DNA of 64,000 bases from Hordeum vulgare subsp. vulgare (Eukaryota; Streptophyta; Magnoliopsida; Poales; Poaceae), in NCBI RefSeq assembly GCF_904849725.1, contig NW_025422613.1:16572-80571 (forward strand), read 5' to 3'. The notes beneath the pieces are model-generated. The model did no database searches. It saw only the letters and a list, made by a program, of their open reading frames with translations, and was not told where the DNA came from. Position 1 is the stretch's first letter. Each line of letters opens with the position of its first letter. Shown one piece after another: positions 10,115-22,506 of the stretch. A program made the translations under genes and the position numbers.

Positions 10115-10589
10115 TGTGACGCCCTGGATTTGTGCTACAGTAAACTCTGTTATAAAGCTACGGTATTCTGAGATTTATGTTAATCCAGTTTGCTAAACCA
10201 TGTGTGATCACTGTAGGAATCAAACTCTCGTTCGAATCCCTATGCAATCCAAAATTATTTGGAATGTGAAATTAAAAGTTTTGCAAACTTCAAATTAAAA
10301 ATCATGCCTAGGTTACAATTATTCCCTAAGCTATTCAAAAAAATTGAACCAACATTTTATCAATTGGTTTAGTGCCTGTAAGACATTTATATCAATGACA
10401 AAACAATTATTAAATGTCCTTTTTGATGTGTGTAAGTTTTAATTATTTTCAAAAGGCCCCTAAACTTTTTATGTTGCTGCCTAATACTGCCTTTTTAATA
10501 TTGGGCATGTCCTCTACTTTTTATAAATGATTTTGTTACTAAAATAATTAAAACATAGAAACAAATGATAAAAAAAAGAGGCAAACAAC

Positions 10590-11480
10590 CGAACCCCCCC
10601 CCCCACCTGGCCCAACTGGGCCTAGTGGCCCAGCCGGCCAGGCCACCCACCATGTCCCGCTGGGAACCCTAGCCCCCCCTCGCGAGACCCCTCCCTCCCT
10701 GGTCAGCCCCCCTGGGCGCCGCCACCCCCCACTCCCTCGTCCCAGCCCCTCACCCCCCACGAGAGCCCCACCCCCACGCCAGATCCCGTGACCCCCTCCC
10801 CACGATCCCTCTCTCTCTCTCTCACGTAACTCCCTCCCACCTCCCGTGACTCTCTCCCCCACGCCGGATCCCCCTCCAACCACCGGCGGCCTCCCTCCCG
10901 TCGGCTCCTCTCCTCCCGCCGGCGAGCTCCCCCGGCACCCCCCATCACGGCCTCCTCCTCCCGCCGGCAACCCCCTCACGGCCTCCTCCTCCCCCGGCGG
11001 CCCCTCTTCCCCCACAGATCCTCCCCCCCGCCGGCCCTTCTCTCCATCGCTTCCTCAATCCCGCCGGCGAGCCACCCCCCCCCATGGCCCCTCATCCTCC
11101 CGGCCGGCGAGCCGCCCCCCACCTCGGCCCTCCATCCTGCCGGCCGCCCCCGGGAGCCCCGTCGGCCGAGCCCCTCCTCCCGCCGGTCACCATCGGCGGC
11201 TCCATCTCCGGGGGCCCCTCCTCACCGGGGCCCCTCTCGGCGAACATCCGGCTGGCTCCCCCTCGCCGGCGCGTCATCACCATCCTCACCGTCCCCTCCA
11301 CCACCGGAACCACGCCGTCTCCACCGTCACCTTCGTGCGAACTCCGGCTTCACCGGCCCGTCTCGTCACCGTCGGTGAGCCCCTCCTCGGGCTCCTCCCA
11401 CCATGTCGATCTCCTCACCGCCCCGGTTCCGTTCCGGCAAACGGGGCCTCGATCCGTCGACGGTAGACTCCGGTAGGAAG
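10590..11480 (+). other. C-rich LTR domain of copy 2
   Basis: Counterpart of the 7700-8620 domain, with C runs at about 10595-10604 and 11085-11091 and frequent CGCCGGCG-type CpG-rich stretches. It is less purely C-rich than in copy 1 and lacks the 36 bp duplication. Open frames here (for example 10846-11466) are compositional. Confidence 0.7.
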
Positions 11481-13917
11481 GTTTGAATATTTGGTTCCTC
11501 TAGGTTGAGTTGGAGCACAGAGAGTTCTCTGTCTCTCTGTTAACAGAGAGGGAGATGAGAGTTTTGAGAGAAAAGAAATAAAAACAAATGATGTATTAAA
11601 TGCGTATGTATGTATGTATGTATGAGATGTGATGTATGTATTTGCGTATATGGATATTTAAAGAAATACGGTATTTGCATGGTTAGGTATCTAATAATAA
11701 AATGAGAAAATAGCCTTAGGTCACTTACCGGTGGGGCCAATGCACCCGCTGTCTATGACAGGGAGGCCCCACGCGAGACTTAATATAAATTATAAAAATA
11801 ATGTTTTTCTTAAATAAATAAATAAATAGATATATTAGTTAAAATAATTAATTAACATAATTAGAGTATGACACGTGGGTCCCTTGTTGAATTAATCTGA
11901 TTAATAACTAATTAATCTTAATAAAAACTTGTGTCTATGACGTTCGGGACCCGCAGGTCAGTTGACCGGTCAAATGTTGATGTCAGCCTGACATCGCGAT
12001 GATGTCACAATGGGATTTTATTAAATCATTTAAATCTGTTTTTAATTCCTAAATAATTAATAAAACTTTGAAAATTAATATTAAATAATCCGTAAGTTAG
12101 ATCGAAATAATTTCAACATGAAACTTGATCAGCAAAGCGAGACGAACCCGGATACACGACCCATTCGTCTGTCACGCGTCCCTAGCATAGCAAACATGGA
12201 ACTTTTCCATCGTCTCCAGTATAACCGGTAGTAGCCCGAGACCCGGAAAATATCGTCAGATATTCTTCCGATCCGTCTATGACGGATATTGCTGCGTTAG
12301 CTCATGTCTAGCCTGCATCTTTCCATGTCATGCTTTGTGTTGCATCGGTGCTATTATTTATTTTTTCTTCCCCCTCTTCTTACCGGTAGACCCCGAGACT
12401 AACGCTGCTGCCGGGTACATCTACGACCCTGCCGACCAGTCCTTTGCCGCAGAGCAGCAAGGCAAGCAAATTCCCCTTGAGCATTCCTATATCGCCTATG
12501 TCTTTCTTCCTACTGCTTGCATTAGTATTTTTCTACTGTTGTAGTTAGCTCCTATATCTGATGCATAGCCTATTTTTGATGAACTGCTACTTTCAGTCAT
12601 GTACCTTTAATATGCTTAGTATAGGTGGAGCAGTCATCCCCTCTGACCCCGTAGCTCAGTTGCCCCGCTTGTTTTCAAATCTCGATCTCTGATCGACGAG
12701 CCAGACCCGACACAGCACGTTCACCCCCCTTCGTTGTACGACGCTATAGGGATACTATCGGGTACCGAGGGTGACACCTCGCTAAGTACTCCTGATGATA
12801 TCTCTGTAGTAGAGCTAGTCGGTCGTGGTTATCGAGGGTGATTCCTCTTTCACCATTCCCGATGATGCCCCTGTCGTGCAACCCCGCGAGTGTGGGACCC
12901 CCGAGGGTGATTCTTCTAAGCCCACCTTGACGGGTACATCGTTCGGAATCCAACGAGGGTGATACCTCGGATTCCCCCGATGTTACAACCACACAGTTAC
13001 TCGACCATGTTACTGGGATCATTGGTGATTAGTTGTAAGACGGGTGGATTCCCATGAGACTGTGTTGCTTGCCTAATTAAAATGCTAATGGATTTGGGTA
13101 TTTGATCTGGGTTGGTCGGAGACCTTTTCGCACTAACCGGCTATGCGGGAAGAATTATGGGTACTCGACGTCGCGGTATCAGCCGAAGCTTTTCAGATGC
13201 CAGCAATGTAGCGGCACGCGCCCGAGTGGTCCCGAGATGCATCGCGCTTATGATTAAGGGATGCTAGGACTGACGTCGGCCGCCCACGCCACGTGCAGGA
13301 GCGTGAAGGGGAACTGGGCCCACGAACCCTTTGTGCTTAGGATTTAGACCGGCGGGCTAGCCTCTCTGATTTGTCTTAGGTGGGGCTGCGACGTGTCGAT
13401 ATTCCGAGGCCGGGCAGGACCCAGAAAAGTATGTCCGGCCAGAGTGTTAACGAGCGTGACGGGACATGTGGTGCACCCCTGCAGGGATGAAAATTAACTA
13501 TTCGGATAGCCGTGTCCACGGTTACAGGACGACTTGGAGTTGTGCCCCGATCTTTTACAACTACAATTGTTACTTAACTGGAATTAGTTTGCCTTGGGAT
13601 TGCTTCCTCGCAGGGAGTCGAGGGAGGATCTTTAGGCGTGACCTCACTTTAATTTCGCTGCAACAATATGATTATTAATGTTTTACCCCTGTTCTACTCT
13701 CGTCTATTGCTGCAAGACCCTGAAGATGCTAGTCTTCGATAGGACTAGGCCTTCTCTCTCTATTCTCGCATTGCTGCAGTCAGTCCACATATAACCCCCT
13801 TCTTTGATACTGATGCATAATTAGAATTGTTCTGATGTAAGACTTGCGAGTACTTTGGATGAGTGCTCACCGCTGCTTTGCTCCCCCCTTGTCCCCTTGA
13901 TCCGTTTGCTGCGACCA

Positions 13918-14013
13918 GATGATGGAGCCCAGGAGATGGAGGTCCCCGCCACCGATGACTGCTACCCCGATGGTGCCTACTACTACGTGGAGGCCGCTGA
14001 TGATCAGGAGTAG
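13918..14013 (+). other. Short acidic reading frame in the LTR of copy 2
   Basis: Counterpart of 1073-1168: 31 codons after GCGACCA, ending at TAG 14011. Compared with copy 1 there are four nucleotide changes (Glu to Gly, Ala to Thr, two silent). That is too few to show selection. Confidence 0.33.
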
Positions 14014-14310
14014 TTAGGAGGTTCCCAGGCAGGAGGCCTCGCCTCGTTCGATCGTTGTATCTTTTGTGCTAGCCTTCTCTAAGGCACCCCATGTTTTGAT
14101 GTCTGTACTCAGATATTTGTTGCTTCCGCTGACTCGTGTGTTTATCGAGCTTTCGTATTCTAGCCCTCGAGGCCCCTGGCTTGTAATATGAAGCTGATGT
14201 TATTTTATTTGTGTCTAGAGTTGTGTTGTGATATCTCCCCGTGAGTCCTTGGGTTTCATCATACGCATTTGCGTGTATGTTTAGCGTACGATTAAATCGA
14301 GGGCATCACA

Positions 14311-16035
14311 AGTTTGTATCAGAGCGAGGTTTCGATCCTCGGACCTGTGGCTTACGGGCCCACATCTCAATTGGGTGGTATTAGTATCTTTTACTCCTTT
14401 CCTATACTCTGGGCTCTACTCTCTCTTCTCTTTCGGGTTAAAGATTTTACTAACTCTAACATTAGGTTCTCGTAAATATTTCATCCCGAAGAGCCCCGTA
14501 TTCCAGACGATGGCTTTATCCCTTAGAAGAACTGCAGTTACTCTTCGATGTTCTCTTGAGCTGTTGTGCTCATTGTTTCTGCAATTTCCCCTTCCTTCGT
14601 CAACCACTACGGATGACTACATACAAATGTCGTTCATACTTTTTTTCTCCAATTGCTCTTGTTTACGAGATGCAACGAATTATTTTATCGGGGATTCATC
14701 CATCATCACTTGTCATGGGTTTCGAAAGTTCTTTGACTTACTATTCGGTCTTCCGAAATCCTCCGTAGCCTAACGTTCATGGCCTTTCTCACCTGCTTGC
14801 ATTATGGTTAAATCCATATTTCTAGCAGCATTCATTAAAATCCTTTGTGATTTCCCTGTGATCTGATTGATTCTACCTTTCTGTGAATGCACACGATCAT
14901 CTGTTGTGGCTCATAAATTATCTATCGGCTCAGACGTCCTTCCAGACAGAGCTGGTTCTTGACAAATCAATTTTTATTGGTTGTCCATCTAAATCTATTC
15001 AACTTGTATTTGATCGGAGGATCTGATTATGATACACCAACCTGGAAATCATAATTCCTTTGGTGATTAAGTATCGATATTTTTCAGATGTTCTATAATC
15101 CGATGCCTTGCGTTTTACCCCCTATGATTGAGTACCGGTACTCACATCAAATCATTTGTGGATTGCCACACTCATTTGAATTATTATCCGACGTCATCCT
15201 TTGCTTTAGAAAATTCTTGTGATTGCTTCCCCTGACACATGATGCCATTGGTAAATTGTGTCTTCTCCCTTTGATAAGTTGTACCATACGAATTGTCAGC
15301 CATGCCCTTCAAGCATGTGTTAGTTACTCTTGAAGTTTGTGGTATATGTTCCTAAGATGCCCTGATGGGTTGGACATGTGCCTTCCTTAATCAATATGAC
15401 CTGAAGAGTTTTCACAAGTCTTGCTCTTCTGGTGTTTTGCCAAATGTTCTTTCAAAGCTACAACTTGATCAAAGGCGAGGAATAAATGGCAGGTGATGCA
15501 TTGATGAAGTGGGAGTCGACCTTGAACATTGTGTTCATGCCCATGGAAACGACGTTGATCCTATCACAGAAACTTCTCGTATAATTAATCAATTCATTCT
15601 GTAGTTCAAATATGGGATCTGTAATCTTGTCCTTTGCAGTCGTGGTTCCGACCATGTTGTCGTACCTTGATTTCATTCTCGGACGAGTTAAAGTACTTGT
15701 CTTCTTCAGATCGACACGCCGGTCCAAACCGTAAAGTTGATCTACCTTCGCGTATTATTCCTTGTAGCTCGAGGATAGCGCGGAGCTATGAAACTTCTTG
15801 TGAGCTCCTCCTCAACCATGATATTTTCATTAATTCCAGTTTTCCTCGTGTTTGAGTTGTTGGACGCGTGAGTACATCGATAACTGAATCGAGTACGCAT
15901 TATGATTCAACAATTTTTAGTAATCTTCCTTGTTTACGAGTTTGTACTCGATCATGTCATTCCAAGCTGTTAAGCTACATCATCATCGTCATGTTGTAGC
16001 TCGACCTTGCTATCTATACCCTTCATCCCTGGAAC
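14311..16035 (+). mobile_element. Internal region of gypsy copy 2, no recognisable gag or pol
   Basis: Begins with a mismatched PBS (TTGTATCAGAGC, 14314-14325; a T replaces a G of the consensus). About 14345-14472 matches the leader of copy 1 (1560-1688) and then leaves it sharply after GGTTCTCG. The following about 1.56 kb shows no retrotransposon domain in any frame; the longest open stretches (89-132 codons) have no features I recognise. It may be a non-autonomous element that kept LTR and leader but not the genes, or unrelated DNA joined by deletion. It ends at 16035, where an internal LTR segment begins. Confidence 0.5.
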
Positions 16036-16410
16036 ACAATACCCTCGCCAATGCACCCGCTGTCTATGACAGGGAGGCCCCACGCGAGAGTTAATATAAA
16101 TTATAAAAATAATGTTTTTCTTAAATAAATAAATAAATATATATATTAGTTAAAATAATTAATTAACATAATTAGAGTATGACACGTGGGTCCCTCGTTG
16201 AATTAATCTGGTTAATAACTAATTAATCTTAATAAAAACTTGTGTCTATGACGTTCGGGACCCGCAGGTCAGTTGACCGGTAAAATGTTGATGTCAGCCT
16301 GACATCGCGATGATGTCACAATGGGATTTTATTAAATCATTTAAATCTGTTTTTAATTCCTAAATAATTAATAAAACTTCGAAAATTAATATTAAATAAT
16401 CCGTAAGTCA
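16036..16410 (+). repeat. Internal fragment of a copy-2-type LTR
   Basis: 375 bp, nearly identical to 11737-12110 of the copy 2 LTR (starting CCAATGCACCCGCTGTC, ending CCGTAAGTCA). It lacks both LTR ends. It is flanked by unrecognised internal sequence on the left and pol coding sequence on the right, so both its edges are recombination or deletion junctions, not transposition junctions. Confidence 0.85.
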
Positions 16411-18361
16411 TGTTATCTATTGCGACGCCTCGCGACAAGGATTAGGTTGCATTCTCATGCAAGATCGTCATGTGATCGCATACGCATCTCGCCAGTTGCG
16501 TCCACATGAGGATAATTATCCCACACATGACCTTGAGCTTGCAGCTGTGGTCCATGCACTAAAAACCTGGCGACATTACCTTCTGGGTAATCGTTGCGAA
16601 ATATTCACTGATCACCAAAGTCTGAAATATATCTTCACCCAGCCGGATTTGTATCTCAGGCAAAGACGGTGGGTGGAGTTGATCTCGGATTACGACTTAG
16701 GGATAACTTACACCCCGGGGAAGGCCAATATTATGGCCGATGCACTAAGTCGTAAATCTTATTGTAACAATTTGATGCTACAACAAGGTCAACCACATCT
16801 CCATGAGGACTTTCAGAAGTTGAATCTTCATATTGTTCCTCAAGGATTCCTTTCTACCCTGGTGGCGAAGCCTACTCTTACGGATCAAATTATAACTGGC
16901 CAAAAGCGTGACAAGGGTATATCACGGATCAAGGAGAATATTTTTAGCGGAAACGCTAAAGAATTTTCCATGAATGATCAAGGTGTGTTATTCTTCCAGA
17001 ACCGTTTAGTGGTTCCTAAGAACCCACATCTAAGGCAGTTAATCCTTAAGGAGGCTCATGATTCTCCTCTCACCATTCATCCCGGTAGTACTAAGATGTA
17101 TCAGGACCTACGCCAGAGGTTCTGGTGGACTAGGATGAAGAGAGAAATTGCTGAGTTCGTTGCTAACTGCGATGTTTGTCGTCGAGTTAAGGCAGAACAT
17201 CAAAGGCCTGCTGGCACCCTTCAACCTCTAGCTATTCCTGAATGGAAATGGGATAAAGTTAGCATGGATTTCATTACCGGATTTCCCAAGACCAAGAAAG
17301 GAAATAATGCTATCTTTGTGGTCATTGACCGTCTTTCCAAAGTGGCTCATTTTCTTCCTGTTCGTGAGAGTATAACAGCTAGCCAGCTAGCAGAGTTATA
17401 TATCTCTCGAATAGTGTCTCTTCATGGTGTTCCCCTGGAAATTAACTCGGACCGTGGAAGTATCTTTACTTCTAGCTTCTGGGAAAGTTTTCAGAATGCC
17501 ATGGGGACTCACTTATCTTTTAGCACTGCTTTCCATCCTCAATCAAGTGGTCAAGTAGAAAGAGTGAATCAAATTCTAGAAGATATGCTCCGAGCTTGTG
17601 TTATTTCGTTCGGTATGAATTGGGAGAAGTGCCTTCCATTTGCCGAATTCTCTTATAACAACAGTTATCAATCAAGACTGGGCAAAGCCCCTTTTGAAGT
17701 TCTCTATGGACGAAGATGTCGAACACCTCTTAATTGGTCAGAAACCGGAGAGAGGCACCTCTTTGGCCCGGACATGATCCAGGATGCAGAAGAGCAGGTT
17801 CGCATTATTCGTGAAAAGTTGAAAACAGCCCAGTCTCGTCAAAAGACCCAATATGATCGTCATCATAAGGCTGTGACCTTTGAAGTTGACGAGAAGGCTT
17901 ATCTTCGGGTTACACCTTTGAAGGGTACCCATCTTTTCGGTATCAAGGGCAAGTTGGCTCCTCGTTACATTGGACCTTTTTGCATTCTTGCCAAACGAGG
18001 AGAAGTTGCCTACCAGTTGGAACTTCCTCCGCATCTTTCCAAGGTTCATGATGTTTTCCACGTCTCGCAACTCAGGCGTTGCTTTTCGGATCCTATCCGT
18101 GAAGTGGACCACGAAACGCTTGATCTCCAAGATAACCTTTCTTACCGAGAATACCCCGTGCGCATTCTTGATCAAGCTGAGCGTACCACTCGACGTCGAA
18201 ACCTCAAGTTTCTTAAAGTTCAATGGTCAAATCATTCTGAAAAGGAGGCAACTTGGGAAAGAGAGGATCGTCTCCGACTCGAATATCCTGCGTTATTCCC
18301 GACGACTTCTAAATCTCGGGACGAGATTCTTTTGAGTGGGGGTGAGTTGTCACATCCCTAA
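16411..18361 (+). pseudogene. pol: 5'-truncated pol of gypsy copy 3: RNase H, integrase, chromodomain
   Basis: Open with no stop from the junction to TAA at 18359; the first internal ATG is 16457. gag, PR and RT are missing. It starts inside RNase H at the residues VIYCDAS. Visible: [10 protein letters not shown], the HHCC region ([15 protein letters not shown]), the DDE residues (Asp in SMDFITGFP, Asp in [10 protein letters not shown], Glu in QVERVNQ), the GPF module ([10 protein letters not shown]) and a chromodomain ([23 protein letters not shown]). It aligns closely with copy 1 pol but has none of its stops. The last four codons run into the LTR. The open frame shows that this fragment is younger or less mutated than copy 1; it cannot act alone. 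Confidence 0.92.
18334..18347 (+). other. Polypurine tract of gypsy copy 3
   Basis: GAGTGGGGGTGAGT directly before the LTR start TGTCACATCC at 18348. Confidence 0.8.
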
Positions 18362-21300
18362 CCCTTAAGCAAGATAGCATTGTGCTCATGTCTTCTTTGC
18401 ATTTGCATCCAAGAAGTTTCAACAAAAAAACAAAGTGGCAAAGGAAAAACTCAAAAACCCTAGCCACCATTTCAATTAAAGGAAATTTCAACTAGTTCAA
18501 AATCAATGAACCCAAAATGGCCTCAAGAAATGTTCAAACTTTCTGATAAATCATGAAAGTAAATGAGCATTGGAGAAAACTATTTTCTTGACACTTTAAG
18601 CATTTTAAATAATTGCAAAAGCTACTGGTTTCAAATTTAAAATTTGAAATCAGAAACTATAATTTTCCAAAAATGTTGAAAGTCTTGGAAATGAGTGGGG
18701 ATATTATAACAAATATTTCAGGAGGTCAAAAATAGTTTTTACTTTTTGTTTTGGAGCTGAAATAATTAGCAAAGCAATAAATAGCAAAACAGAAAAACAA
18801 AAAAAAGAGAAAATGGGAAAAGTCTTACCTGTCGCCCAAGCCAGGCCAAGCCCATCTCGCCGCTCGTCCCCTCCCTCGCGCCAGTAGGCAGCAGGAGGTG
18901 GCCGCCGCCTCCTCCGGCGCAGCCACGCACCTGCGTGCCTGCCTGGCCGCCGGTTCGCGCTGGCGACGGCGGGGATAAGCTCCCCAGAGCCTCCCCTATC
19001 CATTCCCCGCCTCGGTTCTCCTCCTCCGCCCGGATCTCCTCCCCCTCCTTGCTGCCGCCATTAGAGCCGAGCTCGAGCTCGAGCTGGCCTTGCCCCTGGC
19101 CATAGGAACCCCTCCGCGAGCACGCCATTAGCTCCGCCTCGTCGCCCCGGTCATTCCTGCAGAAGCCGAAGCTTCCTCGCTCCCTGCAACGCCCGCAATG
19201 CCGTTGTCTTCTTCCTCCGGCCGCCGGACCTCTCCCGTCGATTCGTCGCCCCCAGGCCTTCCCCGAGCCGTCTGAGCTCTTCTCTGCACTCCCTGTGAGC
19301 ATGCGGTGGTTTTCCCTAAGTTTTCCCCGTCGATCCCCTCCTCTAGCCCTAGTTTCACCGGAGCCCGATGAGCACCGCCGCTGCCGCTCGTCGCCGGTAG
19401 CCCTCCGATGTCCAGCTCGTCCTACCGAGAGCACCAGAAGCTCCAGGACGACGCGTAGATGCCGTAGCAGCTAAGAACTAAGCGCGGACCCCCCCTGTTT
19501 CAAAGCCCCCGACGATGCCCGAGCTTCGGCCGCCGCTCCAGCTCGTCGCCGACGCCTCTTCCAGCGACCCTAGCCTCCCCAGTTGGTCCTGCCAGATCGG
19601 CCACTTCGCGAGCTTGCTGTAGCTACCAACCGCGTGCGTTTTCGTGCTGTGCAGCGCCGTCTAAATCGCCTCCGGCGAGCCCTCCGCCGCGGGTTTGGTC
19701 GCCGGCGACCACCCTCCGGTGGCCGTCGACGTGGCCGACCATTAGGGCGTAATCGCCCTCCCCTCAGTCGCTGACAGAGGGCCCCACGCCTGGTCAAACC
19801 CCAATTAGGGGCTGGTCAGCGCGGGATTAGTCCCAGAGAGGTTGACCAGTGGGGCCCCCCTGTCAGGTTTGACCTGCACAGGTCGGCTGACCTGCTGACG
19901 TCAGCCTGATGCAATAAATGGAATTTCCAGTATAAAAATAATTCAGGAAATTGCTAAAAATTGCAAAAATCATAGAAATTAATCTGTAACTCCAATGAAA
20001 ATAATTTATATATGAAAAAGTATGAGAAAAATTCAAGCATTCTGATTATTCTATTTTCAGCTATGTTTGAAAAAGTTACAGAACCCTAAATTGTGAAATA
20101 AGGAATAATTCAATTCTTTTAATCACTTTATAAATGGAATTTGCAAAAATATCCAAATTTCATTATAAATGCAATGATCACACACTGCCCTAGATATAAA
20201 TCAGTACCATAACATGACATTTCATGCATGTTAACATTAAGTTGATCTGAGCATCAGGTCGAATCAATTAAACCGGTATCCGAGAATACCCGTTTGAATT
20301 GCTATTCGAGTGTGACTCAAATCAACTCTAAACCTAAAACATCTTGATTATAATAACTTATCACTTTGCATTCTCTTGCCATGCTCATGCATCATTTTGA
20401 TTGCATATGATTGTTATTGAATGTTGCCATTCATTTCGGTAGGCTCCGCACCCCCGGATTCCACCGAATATCCGTCTCACGGGTATCGTTCCTCCTCTGA
20501 GCAACAAGGCAAGCAACCCTTTTGATCATCCCGATAACACCTATGTTCTTGCTCCTGCACCTATTTATTGCATTAGGATCAAATGCTTCAATTGCTTTTG
20601 CCACGATAGTTGGACCCACTTCCTTTGCATGACTTAACCTTGCCACAGTAAATAGCCGAACCTTGCAACCTAGCATACCTGGTAGTTGCTTGAGCTATAA
20701 TGTGTCTTATCCTGCTATGAATGCTATGCTTAGAGTTGTGTATGGTCTGTCATCTGGGAGATGAGCTGAAATGTGGAATGTGTTCGGTGAGCAAAGGTCG
20801 TGTGTTGAACTTGATTTGGTAAAGGTACCGGTGAAAGGCTGTGTAGGAGTACATGGCGGGTTGTTTCATTGGAACCGTCCTTAGGAACTGAGTTCCGTGT
20901 ATGTAATCCAAGACTAGATACTACCACATGCTGGGCCCTAAAATATGACCCCGCTCGGCCTATTAATCGTGTAGTACTCGGTCCAGGAGTTGCAAGTAGT
21001 TTCTGGTGTTTATAGTAATGCTAGAGGCCGTGCATGGTGCTGACCTGAGAGGTGGACCGTGATGCGGTAGGCAGTGGCACGGTGTACCAAGTGGCACCCG
21101 GATGGTGGGCTTGGGAACCCTGCGCACATCGTTTAAGGCCGTGGCGGAAACCTCGGCCGGACTTCCGTACGGGTTACTCTCAGATAGGCGATAAACCTGG
21201 ACTAGGTACTAGTGTGGTTAACGGTCGTGGCCGACTCCCTCGCTGGGCTTCCGCTTGAAGGTTGCCGAGGTGCATGACGTGCACATGGCGATAAATGGCG

Positions 21301-22506
21301 GGAGCATGTGTGACGAAGTACACCCCTGCAGGGTTATGATCTATTCGAATAGCCGCGTCCGCGGATATGGACTACTTGGAGACATATGTTGTTCATAGAT
21401 AACTTCAACGGCTACTCATAAAATTGTCAAGATAAGCGTGAGTGTCGTGGACGGCATTTCCGTATGGAGAAGGAATGATTCCACGATAGTGTATTGTTGT
21501 GGTGTTAGTGGACTCGTGTGCGAGAAATCAAGTTGTCAAAACTAATTTCAAAAAGCAAGTTGTCTAGCCACGAGTCAAATGCTGGCTTTCCGCATGAAAC
21601 CCCACAATACCTTCTTGATACCGTGCATGAGTAGTTAGTCATCCTAAAGTCTTGCTGAGTACCTTCGTACTCATGTTTGCTTAATAAATGTTGCAGAGGT
21701 TGCTAATGACCCTAATGGAGGGTTCTTCGTAGACATCGACGACGACGAGTAGCTGGTGTCCCAGCTACGATCTGGCCCTACGTCGGCTCTGTAGTATAGT
21801 CAGGCCATGTGCCTTCTAGTTGCTCTGTCTGTACCCAGACAGTTTATAACTCTTCCGCTGGCTTGTATTGTGTGACTGATATAATGGGTCGTGAGACCCT
21901 TAATGTGTAATAATATGTGTGTGGCTCTTCTGAGCCTCTTAAATAAAGCTTGTATGTTTATGGTTATGTTGTGATGCCATCGATGTATCTATACATATCG
22001 GTATGCCATGCGTACGTGTGTCTTACTTGATATGTATGGGATTCGAATACCTAGTCGTGAACTTTAGTAGCACTCCTTACAAGGAAATGCCCCTTTGTGA
22101 TCCAACGAGCGTTGGTAGTTCGCTACTGCTCCGGACACATTGGTTGACCGGCATGTGTCCTTCTTAGCTGTTGTGTCTGTCCCCTTTGGGGAAATGTCAC
22201 GCGACGTAATGGAGTCCTTGTAGCTTGCTACGACTCGTCTACGTTCGTTGATGACCGACACCTGCTTTGTTGGGTCATGTATGCCTGTCCTTGTGCGGAA
22301 CTGCCACTTTGGTTTATGATTAGACATGTCGATCCGGGTTCTTTGACATTGGAATGCTAGCGACACTATCGCATACGTGAGTCAAAAGACGCAAACGGTC
22401 CCGGCTAAGGTAAGGCTGCAGCCGTGGAGTTAACCGTGCGTGAGACCACAAAGGGATGCGATGTGTTACAGGCTGGATTCCTATGGCTTAGGATCGGGGT
22501 CCCGAC
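18348..22506 (+). repeat. 3' LTR of gypsy copy 3, different LTR family, complete
   Basis: 4159 bp from TGTCACATCC to GGGTCCCGACA. It does not align with the other two LTRs overall, but shares layout: GC-rich domain (about 18840-19900), AT-rich stretch, and short conserved blocks at 20498-20577 (GAGCAACAAGGCAAGCAACC onward) and 21321-21381 (CCCCTGCAGGG, TATTCGAATAGCC, ending GACTACTTGGA). Open frames in the GC-rich part (for example 18766-19434 on the minus strand) look compositional. The right end abuts the copia LTR at 22507, consistent with insertion into that LTR. Confidence 0.85.
21696..21752 (+). other. Short acidic reading frame in the LTR of copy 3
   Basis: 18 codons after AATGTTGCA, reading EVANDPNGGFFVDIDDDE and then TAG. 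The aromatic-Val-acidic pattern and the acidic end match the frames at 1073 and 13918 although the surrounding LTR is of a different family. The TTGCAG before it looks like a splice acceptor. Confidence 0.33.

Larger units (their letters stand above)
10115..14310 (+). repeat. Full-length LTR of gypsy copy 2 (same family as copy 1)
   Basis: 4196 bp from TGTGACGCCC to GGGCATCACA. From about 10550 onward it matches the LTR of copy 1 through most of its length (C-rich domain, (GTAT)n, AT-rich part, end); the first about 430 bp differ more. It starts abruptly inside the 3' LTR of copy 1, which is what a nested insertion gives. The 5 bp target duplicate on the far side cannot be checked because the remainder of the host LTR is not present. 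It is followed by a PBS-like site, so it is a 5' LTR rather than a solo LTR. Confidence 0.88.

Noticed and set aside
10548..11476. Similar Pro/Gly-rich frames in the LTR of copy 2
   Set aside because: Same compositional cause; frames are not conserved between the two LTRs.
14375..15855. Open stretches of 60-132 codons in the internal part of copy 2
   Set aside because: No recognisable domain, no consistent frame, and lengths expected by chance in this composition.
18704..19434. Minus-strand frames of 99 and 222 codons in the GC-rich part of the copy 3 LTR
   Set aside because: Compositional Gly/Arg/Ser-rich strings inside an LTR, no domain.
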